This document shows, piece by piece, positions 18,301-26,263 of a stretch of 64,000 bases of DNA. A model generated the notes under the pieces. That model did not search any database. It saw nothing but the letters and a program-made list of their open reading frames with translations, and was not told the origin of the DNA. Source of the stretch: Streptomyces seoulensis (lineage in GTDB: Bacteria > Actinomycetota > Actinomycetes > Streptomycetales > Streptomycetaceae); NCBI GenBank assembly GCA_013364255.1, contig CP054936.1, positions 7,892,353 to 7,956,352 on the forward strand. The letters are read 5' to 3'. Both the position numbers and the translations under genes were made by a program. The first letter of the stretch is position 1, and each line of letters starts with the position of its first letter.

Positions 18301-18476
18301 TTGCCCTCGGCCTCGACGGGAACCTGCCCAGCGAGCAGCCCGAACGCCTGGCCGAGCGGCCCGCCGGCCCCTCCCGCGCCGCCCGCTGGGCGGCCACCGC
18401 GGGCGCCGCGGCGCTCACCGCGGCGGCCGCGACCGCCGCTGGCCGCGCGGCCCTCGGGCGGCTTGGCCGCCCCTGA
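15393..18476 (+). CDS. FAD-linked and Fe-S-binding oxidoreductase (GlcD/GlpC-type fusion)
   Basis: 1027 residues. Residues 50-270 are a VAO-type FAD domain (SRGGGTSLAGQS at 79-90) and residues 280-540 the FAD-oxidase C domain ending SGEHGDGQSRGELL. Two ferredoxin-like clusters follow, near 565 (CVGIGNC...MCPSY) and 628 (CLACKGCKSDCP), then two CCG domains (VCCGLTW near 778, GCCGLAGNFGF near 904). The family oxidises 2-hydroxyacids such as D-lactate, glycolate or D-2-hydroxyglutarate into the respiratory chain. The last 33 residues are a non-family Ala-rich hydrophobic tail. The ATG at 15393 is chosen at the start of homology; GGAAGG lies 12 bases upstream. It opens a colinear five-gene set. 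Confidence 0.9.
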   Translation: MSRTRSVDAPAVDVAALEAELRASVDAEVRFDAGSRGAYVTDGSNYRQVPLGVVVPRSVEAGAQAIEVCARFGAPVLSRGGGTSLAGQSTNTAVVIDWTKYCDALVAVDPDARTCVVEPGIVLDQLNKRLAGHRLQFGPKPSTHSHCALGGMIGNNSCGASAQAYGKTVDNVRRLEILTYDGLRMWVGPTSEAERARIAAEGGRRAEIYAGLERIATEYLADIRRGYPKIPRRVSGYNLDSLLPENGFDVARALVGSEGTLVTVLRAELDLVPVPKHQSILVLGYPDICAAGDDVSRLLEHCNPTQLEALDGRMAQLMREEGAYLESLAVLPEGDSWLMVQYSGDSQEDVDAQAHALLHSIGREEKDPDVAFSDDPEREQRMLKAREAGLGVTARPPDDRETWEGWEDSAVPPEHLGDYLRDLKKLFEEFDYDHPSLYGHFGQGCIHTRIPFELRTAEGVERFRRFMERAADLVTSYGGSLSGEHGDGQSRGELLVRMFGPRLVTAFGELKRLFDPDGRMNPGKVVDPNPLDGQLRLGADWHPTPLTTQFGYPQDDHSFTRAVMRCVGIGNCRSHEGGVMCPSYRATKEEEHSTRGRARLLFEMLDGHADSTITDGWRSTEVKDALDLCLACKGCKSDCPVDVDMATYKAEFLSHHYEGRLRPAAHYALGWLPLWARLSRLAPALVNTLLRAPVLGGVGKRLAGVAPEREAPVFAEESFLQWWRARGGQSAGPDPADPRTVLLWPDTFSTYFHPSIAKAAVRVLEDAGFRVAVPTEPVCCGLTWISTGQLDTAKKVLRRTLGVLRPYLEAGTPVIGLEPSCTAVFRSDAGELLSGDLDVRRLAGQVRTFAEQLVHHAPDGWRPPAVTRRATVQTHCHQHAIMKFDADRELMRRAHLDAEVLDEGCCGLAGNFGFERGHHEVSMAVAEQGVLPAVRGAAPDALVLADGFSCRTQIEQGGTGRRALHLAEVLALGLDGNLPSEQPERLAERPAGPSRAARWAATAGAAALTAAAATAAGRAALGRLGRP

Positions 18477-18517
18477 CCGCGCCCGACGAGAAGCACTCTC
18501 CCGAAAGGTCGTCGAAC

Positions 18518-20341
18518 ATGTCGATGAAGGTCTCCGACCACGTCCTCGAGCGCCTGCGCGACTGGGAGGTGGAGTACGTCTTCGCCTACCCGGGCGACGG
18601 CATCAACGGGCTGCTCGCCGCCTGGGGCCGGGCCGACGACAACCCGCGGTTCATCCAGGCCCGGCACGAGGAGATGGCCGCCTTCGAGGCCGTCGGCTAC
18701 GCCAAGTTCTCCGGCAAGGTCGGCGTGTGCGCCGCCACCTCGGGACCCGGCGCGATCCACCTCCTCAACGGCCTGTACGACGCCAAGCTCGACCACGTCC
18801 CCGTCGTCGCGATCGTCGGCCAGACCAACCGCAGCGCCATGGGCGGCTCCTACCAGCAGGAGGTCGACCTGCTGAGCCTCTACAAGGACGTGGCCTCCGA
18901 CTTCTGCGAGATGGTCACCGTCCCCGAGCAGCTGCCCAACGTGCTAGACCGGGCGATGCGCACCGCCATGGCCCGCCGCTCGGTGTGCGCCGTCATCATC
19001 CCCGCCGACGTGCAGGAACTGGACTACTCGCCGCCCGAGCACGCCTTCAAGATGGTGCCCTCCAGCCTGGGCATGCCGCACTACGCGCCGGTCCCCGCCG
19101 ACGACGACCTCGCGCGGGCCGCCGAGGTCCTCAACGCGGGCGAGAAGGTCGCCATCCTCATCGGACAGGGCGCGCGCTCGGCCCGCACCGAGGTGATGAG
19201 CGTCGCCGACCGCCTCAACGCGGGCGTGGCCAAGGCGCTGCTCGGCAAGGACGCCCTCGACGACGACCTGCCCTACGTCACCGGCTCCATCGGCCTGCTC
19301 GGCACCCGGCCGTCGTACGAGATGATGATGGACTGCGACACTCTTCTCGTCATCGGATCGTCCTTCCCCTACACGCAGTTCCTGCCGGAGTTCGGGCAGG
19401 CGCGCGCCGTGCAGATCGACATCGACCCGCACATGGTCGGCCTGCGCTACCCGTTCGAGGTGAACCTGGTCGGCGACGCCCGCGAGACCCTGACCCGGCT
19501 GCTGCCCCTGCTCAAGGCGCACAAGAACAAGAGCTGGCGCAAGAAGATCGAGAAGGACGTGTCCCGCTGGTGGGAGGTGATGCAGCGGCGCGCCGCCGTG
19601 GACGCCGAACCCATCAACCCCGAGTACGTCGCCCACGCCCTCAGCGACCTGCTGCCCGAGAACGTCGTCGTCGCCGCCGACTCCGGCTCCGCCGCCAACT
19701 GGTACGCCCGCCACCTCAAGCTGCGCGGCGCCATGCGCGGCTCCCTGTCCGGCACCCTCGCCACCATGGGACCGGGCGTGCCGTACGTGATCGGCGCCAA
19801 GTTCGCGCACGGCGACCGCCCCGCGATCGCGCTGGTCGGCGACGGCGCCATGCAGATGAACGGCATGGCCGAGCTGATCACCATCCACAAGTACTGGCGC
19901 GAATGGCAGGACCCGCGCCTGATCGTGGCCGTCCTCAACAACCAGGACCTCAACCAGGTCACCTGGGAGATGCGCGCCATGTCCGGCGCCCCCCAGTTCG
20001 AGCCCTCCCAGTCCCTCCCCGACGTCGCCTACGCCGACTTCGCCCGCTCCCTGGGCCTGCACGGCATCCGCGTCGAGAAGCCCGGCGAGGTGCGGGGCGC
20101 CTGGGAGGCCGCCCTCGCCAGTGACCGGCCCTGCGTGCTCGACTTCGTCACCGACCCCGCCGTCCCGCCGATCCCGCCGCACGCCACCCTCGACCAGATC
20201 GAGGCCGCCGCGACCTCGATCCTCAAGGGCGACAGCGACCGTACCGCCATGGTCCGCCAGGGCTTCAAGGCCAAGGTGCAGGAGTTCCTGCCCGGCGGCC
20301 GGCACCGCGAGGACCGGCCGGGCGCGCAGGACGGCAAGTGA
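18518..20341 (+). CDS. Thiamine-diphosphate enzyme, pyruvate oxidase/dehydrogenase (PoxB)-like
   Basis: 607 residues with the three-domain layout of the PoxB/acetolactate-synthase family: Pyr domain with the catalytic Glu region (FIQARHEEMAAFEAVGYAK), a central nucleotide-binding domain, and a PP domain with the TPP motif GDGAMQMNGMAEL near residue 442 and NNQDLNQVTWE. It would decarboxylate pyruvate, possibly giving acetate plus CO2 with quinone or FAD. It lies 41 nt after the FAD/Fe-S oxidoreductase with its own GAAAGG site. The last 30 residues are charged, and I do not see the lipid-binding helix of E. coli PoxB with certainty. Pairing with a lactate-dehydrogenase-like enzyme suggests 2-hydroxyacid/pyruvate overflow metabolism. 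Confidence 0.87.
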   Translation: MSMKVSDHVLERLRDWEVEYVFAYPGDGINGLLAAWGRADDNPRFIQARHEEMAAFEAVGYAKFSGKVGVCAATSGPGAIHLLNGLYDAKLDHVPVVAIVGQTNRSAMGGSYQQEVDLLSLYKDVASDFCEMVTVPEQLPNVLDRAMRTAMARRSVCAVIIPADVQELDYSPPEHAFKMVPSSLGMPHYAPVPADDDLARAAEVLNAGEKVAILIGQGARSARTEVMSVADRLNAGVAKALLGKDALDDDLPYVTGSIGLLGTRPSYEMMMDCDTLLVIGSSFPYTQFLPEFGQARAVQIDIDPHMVGLRYPFEVNLVGDARETLTRLLPLLKAHKNKSWRKKIEKDVSRWWEVMQRRAAVDAEPINPEYVAHALSDLLPENVVVAADSGSAANWYARHLKLRGAMRGSLSGTLATMGPGVPYVIGAKFAHGDRPAIALVGDGAMQMNGMAELITIHKYWREWQDPRLIVAVLNNQDLNQVTWEMRAMSGAPQFEPSQSLPDVAYADFARSLGLHGIRVEKPGEVRGAWEAALASDRPCVLDFVTDPAVPPIPPHATLDQIEAAATSILKGDSDRTAMVRQGFKAKVQEFLPGGRHREDRPGAQDGK

Positions 20342-20429
20342 CGAACGCTCCGGCCGCGGCGGGGACGGGCGCCGCGACGCGCGCCCCCGCCGCCGGGGAC
20401 CCCGACCCGAAGGGCGGGACCGCACCGAC

Positions 20430-22187
20430 ATGAGCACCGCACCCTTCCCGCCGCACGCGCTGCACGACTACGCGCTGCTGGCCGACGGGGAGCGCGGCGC
20501 CCTCATCGGACCGGACGGCGCCGTCGGCTGGCTGTGCGCGCCCGCCTGGCACGACGACGCGGTCTTCGCCTCCCTGATCGGCGGCCGGGGCGGCTACGCC
20601 GTCACCCCGCGCGGCCGCTACGTCCCCGGCGGCTACTACGAGGAGGGCACCCTGATCTGGCGCAGCCGCTGGATCACCACCGGCGGTGTCGTCGAGTGCC
20701 GCGAAGCGCTCGCCTTCCCCGGCGAGGCCGGCCGCTTGGTGCTGCTCAGGCGGCTGACCGCCGTAGACGGCACCGCCCGCGTACGGGCCGTGCTCGACCC
20801 GTACGCCGACTACGGCCGCACCGCCCCGGCCGCCCCGCACCGCGGCGAGGACGGCGTGTGGTACGTCAACGCCGGGCACCACCGCCTGCGGTGGCAGGGC
20901 GCGCCGACGGCGACCGTGGGAGCGGACGGTCTGAGCGCCGACCTGCTCCTGCGGCCCGGCGAACGCCGCGACCTGGTCCTGGAGTGCTCCGACGGGCCGC
21001 TGCCGCACACCCCGCCGGACCCCGACGCGGCCTGGGCGGCCACCGAACGGGCCTGGCGCGCGAGCGTGCCCCCGCTGGAGCGGACCGTCGCCCCGGGCGA
21101 CGCCCGCCGCGCCTACGCCGTACTGCGCGGACTGACCACGCACGGCGGCGGCCTGATCGCCGCGGCCACCACCAGCCTGCCCGAACGCGCAGAGGCCGGC
21201 CGCAACTACGACTACCGGTACGTGTGGATCCGCGACCAGAGCTACGCGGGACAGGCCGCCGCGGCCGCGCAGGCACCCGAACTCCTCGACGCCGCCGTCC
21301 GGTTCGTCGGCGAGCGCCTGCTGTCCGACGGCCCCCGTCTGGCCCCCGCCTACACCCTGCACGGCGGACCGGTGCCCGAGCAGCACGAGCTGGACCTGCC
21401 CGGCTACCCCGGCGGCTCCAGCCGGACCGGAAACCATGTCCGCAAGCAGTTCCAACTGGACTGCTTCGGCGAGGCGTTGCTGCTGTTCGCCGCCGCCGAA
21501 CGGGCCGGCCGGCTGGACGGCGCGGGCTGGAAGGCCGCCGACCTCGCGGTCCGGGCCGTCGCCGACCGGTGGCGCGAACCGGACGCCGGCGTCTGGGAGC
21601 TGGAGCCCAGGCAGTGGACGCACAGCAGACTCACCTGCGTGGCCGGGCTGCGCGCCCTGGCCGGCGCCGCGCCCCGGCACCCGCTCGCCGACCCGTGCGC
21701 GCACCTGGCCGACACCCTCTTCGCCGAGGTATGCGCGAGCGCCGTCCACCCCGACGGGCACTGGCAGCGCGCCCCCGACGACCCGAAGGTCGACGCCGCG
21801 CTGCTGATGCCGGCCCTGCGCGGCGCCGTGCCCGCCCACGACCCGCGCGCCCGGGCCACCCTCGCCGCCTGCCGCGACCAGCTGGCCCGGGACCACTTCC
21901 TCTACCGCTTCCGCCACGACGACCGGCCCCTGGAGCGGGCCGAGGGCGCCTTCCTGCTGTGCGGGTTCGTCATGGCGCTGGCCGAGCACCAGCAGGGCGA
22001 CGAGGTCGCGGCGCACCGCTGGTTCGAACGCAACCGCGGGGCCTGCGGGGCGTCGGGCCTGTACGCGGAGGAGTTCGACATCGCCCAGCGCCAACTGCGC
22101 GGCAATCTGCCCCAGGCCTTCGTCCACGCCCTGCTGCTGGAGAGCGCGGCCCGTCTCGCCACGCCGTCCGCGCCCACCGCCGAGTAA
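20430..22187 (+). CDS. Glycoside hydrolase family 15 (glucoamylase/trehalase-like)
   Basis: 585 residues: N-terminal beta-sandwich (about 1-220), then the (alpha/alpha)6 barrel. GH15 landmarks are visible: NYDYRYVWIRDQSYAGQA near 255, the general acid in GVWELEPRQWTHS near 387 and the second Glu in YAEEFD near 545. There is no signal peptide, so it acts in the cytoplasm on an alpha-glucoside, perhaps trehalose as reported for some actinobacterial GH15 enzymes. It starts 88 nt after the PoxB-like gene and is followed after 10 nt by the SDR. Confidence 0.88.
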   Translation: MSTAPFPPHALHDYALLADGERGALIGPDGAVGWLCAPAWHDDAVFASLIGGRGGYAVTPRGRYVPGGYYEEGTLIWRSRWITTGGVVECREALAFPGEAGRLVLLRRLTAVDGTARVRAVLDPYADYGRTAPAAPHRGEDGVWYVNAGHHRLRWQGAPTATVGADGLSADLLLRPGERRDLVLECSDGPLPHTPPDPDAAWAATERAWRASVPPLERTVAPGDARRAYAVLRGLTTHGGGLIAAATTSLPERAEAGRNYDYRYVWIRDQSYAGQAAAAAQAPELLDAAVRFVGERLLSDGPRLAPAYTLHGGPVPEQHELDLPGYPGGSSRTGNHVRKQFQLDCFGEALLLFAAAERAGRLDGAGWKAADLAVRAVADRWREPDAGVWELEPRQWTHSRLTCVAGLRALAGAAPRHPLADPCAHLADTLFAEVCASAVHPDGHWQRAPDDPKVDAALLMPALRGAVPAHDPRARATLAACRDQLARDHFLYRFRHDDRPLERAEGAFLLCGFVMALAEHQQGDEVAAHRWFERNRGACGASGLYAEEFDIAQRQLRGNLPQAFVHALLLESAARLATPSAPTAE

Positions 22188-22197
22188 GGAGCCCACC

Positions 22198-23211
22198 ATG
22201 TCCCAGACCGTCGTCATCACCGGCGCCAGCGCCGGCATCGGCCGCGCCACCGCCCGCCTCTACGCCCGGCGCGGCGCCCGCGTCGTCCTCGTCGCCCGCG
22301 GCCGTACCGGCCTGGACAACTGCGCCGAGGAGGTCGAGTCGCTCGGCGGCCGGCCCCTGGTCCAAGTGGCCGACGTCGCCGACCCCGAGCAGGTGGAGGC
22401 CGTCGCCGAGGCCGCCGAGCGCGCGTTCGGGCCCGTCGGCGTCTGGATCAACTGCGCCTTCAGCACGGTGTTCGCCCCGTTCGAGGAGGTCACGCCCGAG
22501 GAGTACCGGCGGGCGACCGAGGTGACCTACCTCGGCTTCGTCAACGGCACCAGGACCGCGCTCAAGCGGATGCTGCCGCGCGACCGGGGCACCATCGTGC
22601 AGGTCGGCTCGGCGCTGGGGGAGCGGTCGGTGCCCCTCCAGTCCGTGTACTGCGGCGCCAAGCACGCCATCAACGGCTTCACCTCCTCCCTGCGCACCGA
22701 ACTGCTGCACCGCGGCAGCAACGTGCACGTCACGATCGCCCAGATGCCCGCCGTCAACACCCCGCAGTTCTCCTGGGTCACCACCCGGCTGCCCAGGCAC
22801 CCGCAGCCCGTCCCGCCGATCTACCAGCCCGAGGTCGCCGCCCGGGGCGTCCTGCACGCCGCCGACCACCCGCGCCGCAAGCAGTACTACATCGGCGCCA
22901 CCACCGTCGCGACCCTCTGGGCCAACCGCCTCGCCCCGGCCCTGCTCGACCGCTACCTGGCCCGCACCGGCTTCGACTCCCAGCAGACCGACCTGCGGCC
23001 CCCGACCGGCGAGAGCAACCTCTTCGCCCCCGTGGACGGGCCGCGCGGCCACGACCACGGCGCCCACGGCATCTTCGACGAGGCGTCGCACGACCGCTCC
23101 CTGCAGGCCGCCCTTTCCCGCCACCCCGCCGCCCTCGCCGCCGCCTTCGCCCTGGGCGGCGCCGCCACCGCCGCGGCGCTGGGCCGGCGCGGCCGTACGA
23201 GCGCGGCCTGA
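22198..23211 (+). CDS. Short-chain dehydrogenase/reductase with hydrophobic C-terminal tail
   Basis: 337 residues. The Rossmann motif TGASAGIG (8-15) and active-site YCGAK (Y151, K155) are intact. Residues 200-300 extend beyond the usual SDR length, and the last 35 residues are an Ala-rich hydrophobic stretch followed by RRGR, like a membrane tail. A similar Ala-rich tail ends the first gene of this set (15393-18476). The ribosome site AAGGAG precedes the ATG. It is probably cotranscribed with the GH15 gene; the substrate is unknown. Confidence 0.88.
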   Translation: MSQTVVITGASAGIGRATARLYARRGARVVLVARGRTGLDNCAEEVESLGGRPLVQVADVADPEQVEAVAEAAERAFGPVGVWINCAFSTVFAPFEEVTPEEYRRATEVTYLGFVNGTRTALKRMLPRDRGTIVQVGSALGERSVPLQSVYCGAKHAINGFTSSLRTELLHRGSNVHVTIAQMPAVNTPQFSWVTTRLPRHPQPVPPIYQPEVAARGVLHAADHPRRKQYYIGATTVATLWANRLAPALLDRYLARTGFDSQQTDLRPPTGESNLFAPVDGPRGHDHGAHGIFDEASHDRSLQAALSRHPAALAAAFALGGAATAAALGRRGRTSAA

Positions 23212-23263
23212 GGCGCCGGCCGGGCCCGACGGGCGGCAGCGCGCGACCGCGGAAGGGGGCACC

Positions 23264-23842
23264 ATGGCACAGCACCACGACGACCGGGGCCGGACCCCGT
23301 CGCGCGCCCGGCCCGCGCGGCACGGCCTCGACCACGAGGCCGAGGAACTCAGCATCGCCGTGATGACCGCCTCCCGGCTGTTCGTGGCGATCTCCGCCCG
23401 CGCCCTGGCCCGCACCGACGACTCGCTCACCCTGCCCCAACTGCGCGCCCTGGTCGTCCTGGACACCTGCGGACCGGTCAAACTCGTCACCCTCGCCGCC
23501 ACCCTCGGCGTCAACCCGTCCACGGCCCTGCGCATGGTCGGCCGGCTCGAAGCGCTCGACCTGGTCGACCGCAGGACCAACCCCGCCAACCGGCGCGAGG
23601 TCGCCCTCAGCCTGACCCCGGCCGGCCACGACCTGGTCGGCCGGGTGCTCACCCACCGCCGCGCCGAGATCCGCACCCTGGTGCGGCGGCTGCCCGCGGC
23701 CCAGCGCGCGGTGCTGGTCCCCGCCCTGCACGCCCTGACGGCCGCCGCGGGCGAGCTCGCGGTGGACGCCCACGACGACGCCCGCGCCGACCGCGGCATC
23801 GTCGACGACCCCCTGGACCCCGCCGCGCCCCCCGAGCCGTGA
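23264..23842 (+). CDS. MarR-family transcriptional regulator
   Basis: 192 residues with the MarR winged helix: LTLPQLRALVVLDTCGPVKLVTLAATLGVNPSTALRMVGRLEALDLVDRR and the wing NRREVALSLTPAGHDLV. The ribosome site GGAAGGGGG is strong. It lies 52 nt after the SDR and is the likely local regulator of the oxidoreductase/PoxB/GH15/SDR set. Both ends are low-complexity and charged. Confidence 0.87.
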   Translation: MAQHHDDRGRTPSRARPARHGLDHEAEELSIAVMTASRLFVAISARALARTDDSLTLPQLRALVVLDTCGPVKLVTLAATLGVNPSTALRMVGRLEALDLVDRRTNPANRREVALSLTPAGHDLVGRVLTHRRAEIRTLVRRLPAAQRAVLVPALHALTAAAGELAVDAHDDARADRGIVDDPLDPAAPPEP

Positions 23843-23905
23843 CCGCCGCCCCCGGACGGGCCACCCCAGCGCGCCGAACCGGCGGCCCGCCGGTGCAATG
23901 GAGAG

Positions 23906-24586
23906 GTGACCGGGCCCCCGGACGACTGCCTCGCCCGCAACGAGTGGATCTGCGGCGCCTACCTGAGCACGCGCCGCCACATCCTCCTGGACGCGGTGCT
24001 CCAGCACCTCCAGCTCACCGCTGTGTCCGTGCTCATCGGCCTCGCCGTCGCCGTCCCGCTCGCCGTGCTCGCCCGCCGTTGGAAAGCGGCCGCCGGACCC
24101 GTCCTCGCCGTCACGACCGTCCTCTACACCATCCCCTCACTGGCCATGTTCTCCCTGCTCCTGCCCCTGTACGGCCTCTCGGCCACGCTCGTCGTCGCCG
24201 GGCTGGTGCTGTACTCGCTGACCCTGCTGGTGCGCAACCTCCTGGCCGGACTGCGCGCCGTGCCCGAGGAGATCAGACAGGCCGCCCTCGGCATGGGCTA
24301 CGGCCCCGCCCGGCTGCTCCTCACCGTCGAACTGCCGCTCGCCCTGCCCGCCGCGATGGCCGGACTGCGCATCGCCGCCGTCTCCGCCGTCTCCCTGGTG
24401 ACGGTCGGCGCGATCGTCGGCTTCGGCGGCCTGGGCAACCTCATCTACGCGGGCATGAACACCTACTTCAAGGCCCAGGTGCTCACCGCCTCCGTGCTGT
24501 GCGTGCTGATCGCCGTCGCCGCCGACCTGCTGCTGCTCGGCGTCCAGCGCCTGCTCACCCCCTGGACCCGGCCGGACCGCGCGTGA
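23906..24586 (+). CDS. Osmoprotectant ABC transporter permease (OpuCB/ProW-like)
   Basis: 226 residues, six membrane segments, with the EAA loop EEIRQAALGMGYGPARLLLTVELPLALP typical of quaternary-amine importers. It begins with GTG after GGAGAG. Together with the permease at 24609 and the binding protein at 25280 it forms the membrane part of a glycine betaine/carnitine/choline-type uptake system. The last gene of the set overlaps its neighbour, showing one operon. Confidence 0.88.
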   Translation: MTGPPDDCLARNEWICGAYLSTRRHILLDAVLQHLQLTAVSVLIGLAVAVPLAVLARRWKAAAGPVLAVTTVLYTIPSLAMFSLLLPLYGLSATLVVAGLVLYSLTLLVRNLLAGLRAVPEEIRQAALGMGYGPARLLLTVELPLALPAAMAGLRIAAVSAVSLVTVGAIVGFGGLGNLIYAGMNTYFKAQVLTASVLCVLIAVAADLLLLGVQRLLTPWTRPDRA

Positions 24587-24608
24587 ACGCCCGCACGGAG
24601 GACCGCAC

Positions 24609-25283
24609 ATGACGACCCTGACCGACGCCTGGGCCTGGCTCACCGACCCCGCGCACTGGCCGGGCGACGACGGCATCGCGCACCGCCTGCTCCAGCACCT
24701 CTGGCTCACCGTCGTCTGCCTGGCCGTCAGCTGCCTGATCGCCCTGCCCGTCGGCCTCCTGCTCGGCCACCTCGGCAAGGGCGGCGCCCTCGCCGTCAAC
24801 ATCTCCAACGCCGGCCGCGCCGTGCCCACCTTCGCCGTCCTCGTCCTGCTGCTCCTCACCCCGGTCGGCCGCTGGGGCGAAGGGCCCACCGTCGTCGCCC
24901 TGGTGCTGTTCGCCGTGCCGCCGCTGCTCACCAACGCCTACGTCGGCATGCGCGAGGTCGACCGGGACGTCGTCCAGGCCGCGCGCGGCATGGGGATGAC
25001 CGGCGGGCAGCTGCTGCGCCGCGTCGAACTGCCCCTCGCCCTGCCGATGGTGCTCACCGGGGTGCGGATCGCCGCCGTCCAGCTCGTCGCCACCGCCACC
25101 ATCGCCGCGCTGGCCGGCGGCGGCGGCCTCGGCCGGATCATCACGGCGGGCTTCAACCTGGCGAGCACCCCGCAGGTGGTGGCCGGCGCCGTCCTCGTCG
25201 CCGCCTTCGCCCTGGCCGTCGAGGCGGTCTTCGTCGCCGTCGAACGGCTGGCCCCGGCCCGCGCGAGGGGCGGCGGCCGGTGA
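24609..25283 (+). CDS. Osmoprotectant ABC transporter permease (OpuCD/ProW-like)
   Basis: 224 residues and about six membrane segments. EAA loop: DVVQAARGMGMTGGQLLRRVELPLALP. It is the second, non-identical permease half. The ribosome site GGAGG precedes the ATG by about ten bases, and the stop overlaps the binding-protein GTG by 4 nt (GTGA). Confidence 0.88.
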   Translation: MTTLTDAWAWLTDPAHWPGDDGIAHRLLQHLWLTVVCLAVSCLIALPVGLLLGHLGKGGALAVNISNAGRAVPTFAVLVLLLLTPVGRWGEGPTVVALVLFAVPPLLTNAYVGMREVDRDVVQAARGMGMTGGQLLRRVELPLALPMVLTGVRIAAVQLVATATIAALAGGGGLGRIITAGFNLASTPQVVAGAVLVAAFALAVEAVFVAVERLAPARARGGGR

Positions 25284-26245
25284 GGACGCCGCCGGGCGGG
25301 GCGCGGCCGGCGCGGGCCCTGCTCGCCCTGCTCCCGCCGCTCCTGCTCGCCGCCTGCGCCGCCGGCCCCGCCCTGGAACAGCGCGACCAGGTCACCGCGC
25401 CGCCCGGCGACAGCCGGCGCCTGACCATCGGATCGGCCGGCTTCACCGAGAGCGACCTGCTCGCCCAGATGTACGCCCTGCTGCTGAACCGGGCCGGCTA
25501 CCGGACCGAGCTGATCACCGTCGCCAACCGCGAACTGTACGAACCCGCCCTGGAGTCCGGACGCATCGACGTCGTCCCCGAGTACGCCGCCACCCTCGCC
25601 GACTGGCTCAACGCCAAGGCGCACGGCCCCGACGCGCCCCCGGCCGGCTCGCCCGACCTCGCCGCCACCCTGAGCGCCCTGCGCCGCCTGGCCGCGCCCC
25701 GCGGCCTGACCGTCCTCGACCCCGGCCGGGCCGTCGACCAGAACGCCTTCGCGGTCAGCGCCTCCTACGCCCGCGAGCACCGCCTGAAGACCCTCAGCGA
25801 CCTCGGCGCCGCCCGGCTCGGCGTCCGGCTCGCCGCCGGGGACGAGTGCGTGCGCCGGCCCTACTGCGCACCGGGCCTGAAGAAGACGTACGGCATCCGC
25901 GTCACCGGCGTCGACCCCAAGGGCGTCGGCACCACCCCGGCGAAGCAGGCCGTGCGCAGCGGCCGCGACCAGATGGTGCTGACCACCACCACGGACGCCA
26001 CCCTCGACGCCTTCGGCCTGGTCGTCCTCGCCGACGACAAGCACCTCCAGAACGCCGACTACGTCGTCCCGGTCGTCAACCGCGCCCGCGCCGGCGGCCC
26101 CGGGGTGACCCGGGTCCTGGACCGGCTGAACCGGGTGCTGACCACGGCGGACCTGGCGTCGATGAACCGACAGGTCGACAGCTGGCGCCGGCTGCCCGCC
26201 GACGTGGCCCGCGCCTACCTCGTGGACAAGGGCCTGCTGAAGTGA
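25280..26245 (+). CDS. Osmoprotectant ABC transporter substrate-binding lipoprotein (OpuCC/OsmF-like)
   Basis: 321 residues. The N-terminus is a lipoprotein signal ending LLAAC with lipidated Cys26. The mature part is of OpuAC/OsmF type (LTIGSAGFTESDLLAQMYALLLNRAGY, GRIDVVPEYAATLADWLN). It captures a quaternary amine outside the membrane. It is translationally coupled to the second permease by a GTGA overlap. The ATPase of the system is convergent, 18 nt beyond the stop. Confidence 0.87.
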   Translation: MRTPPGGARPARALLALLPPLLLAACAAGPALEQRDQVTAPPGDSRRLTIGSAGFTESDLLAQMYALLLNRAGYRTELITVANRELYEPALESGRIDVVPEYAATLADWLNAKAHGPDAPPAGSPDLAATLSALRRLAAPRGLTVLDPGRAVDQNAFAVSASYAREHRLKTLSDLGAARLGVRLAAGDECVRRPYCAPGLKKTYGIRVTGVDPKGVGTTPAKQAVRSGRDQMVLTTTTDATLDAFGLVVLADDKHLQNADYVVPVVNRARAGGPGVTRVLDRLNRVLTTADLASMNRQVDSWRRLPADVARAYLVDKGLLK

Positions 26246-26263
26246 CCGGGCCGCGACGCCGCC

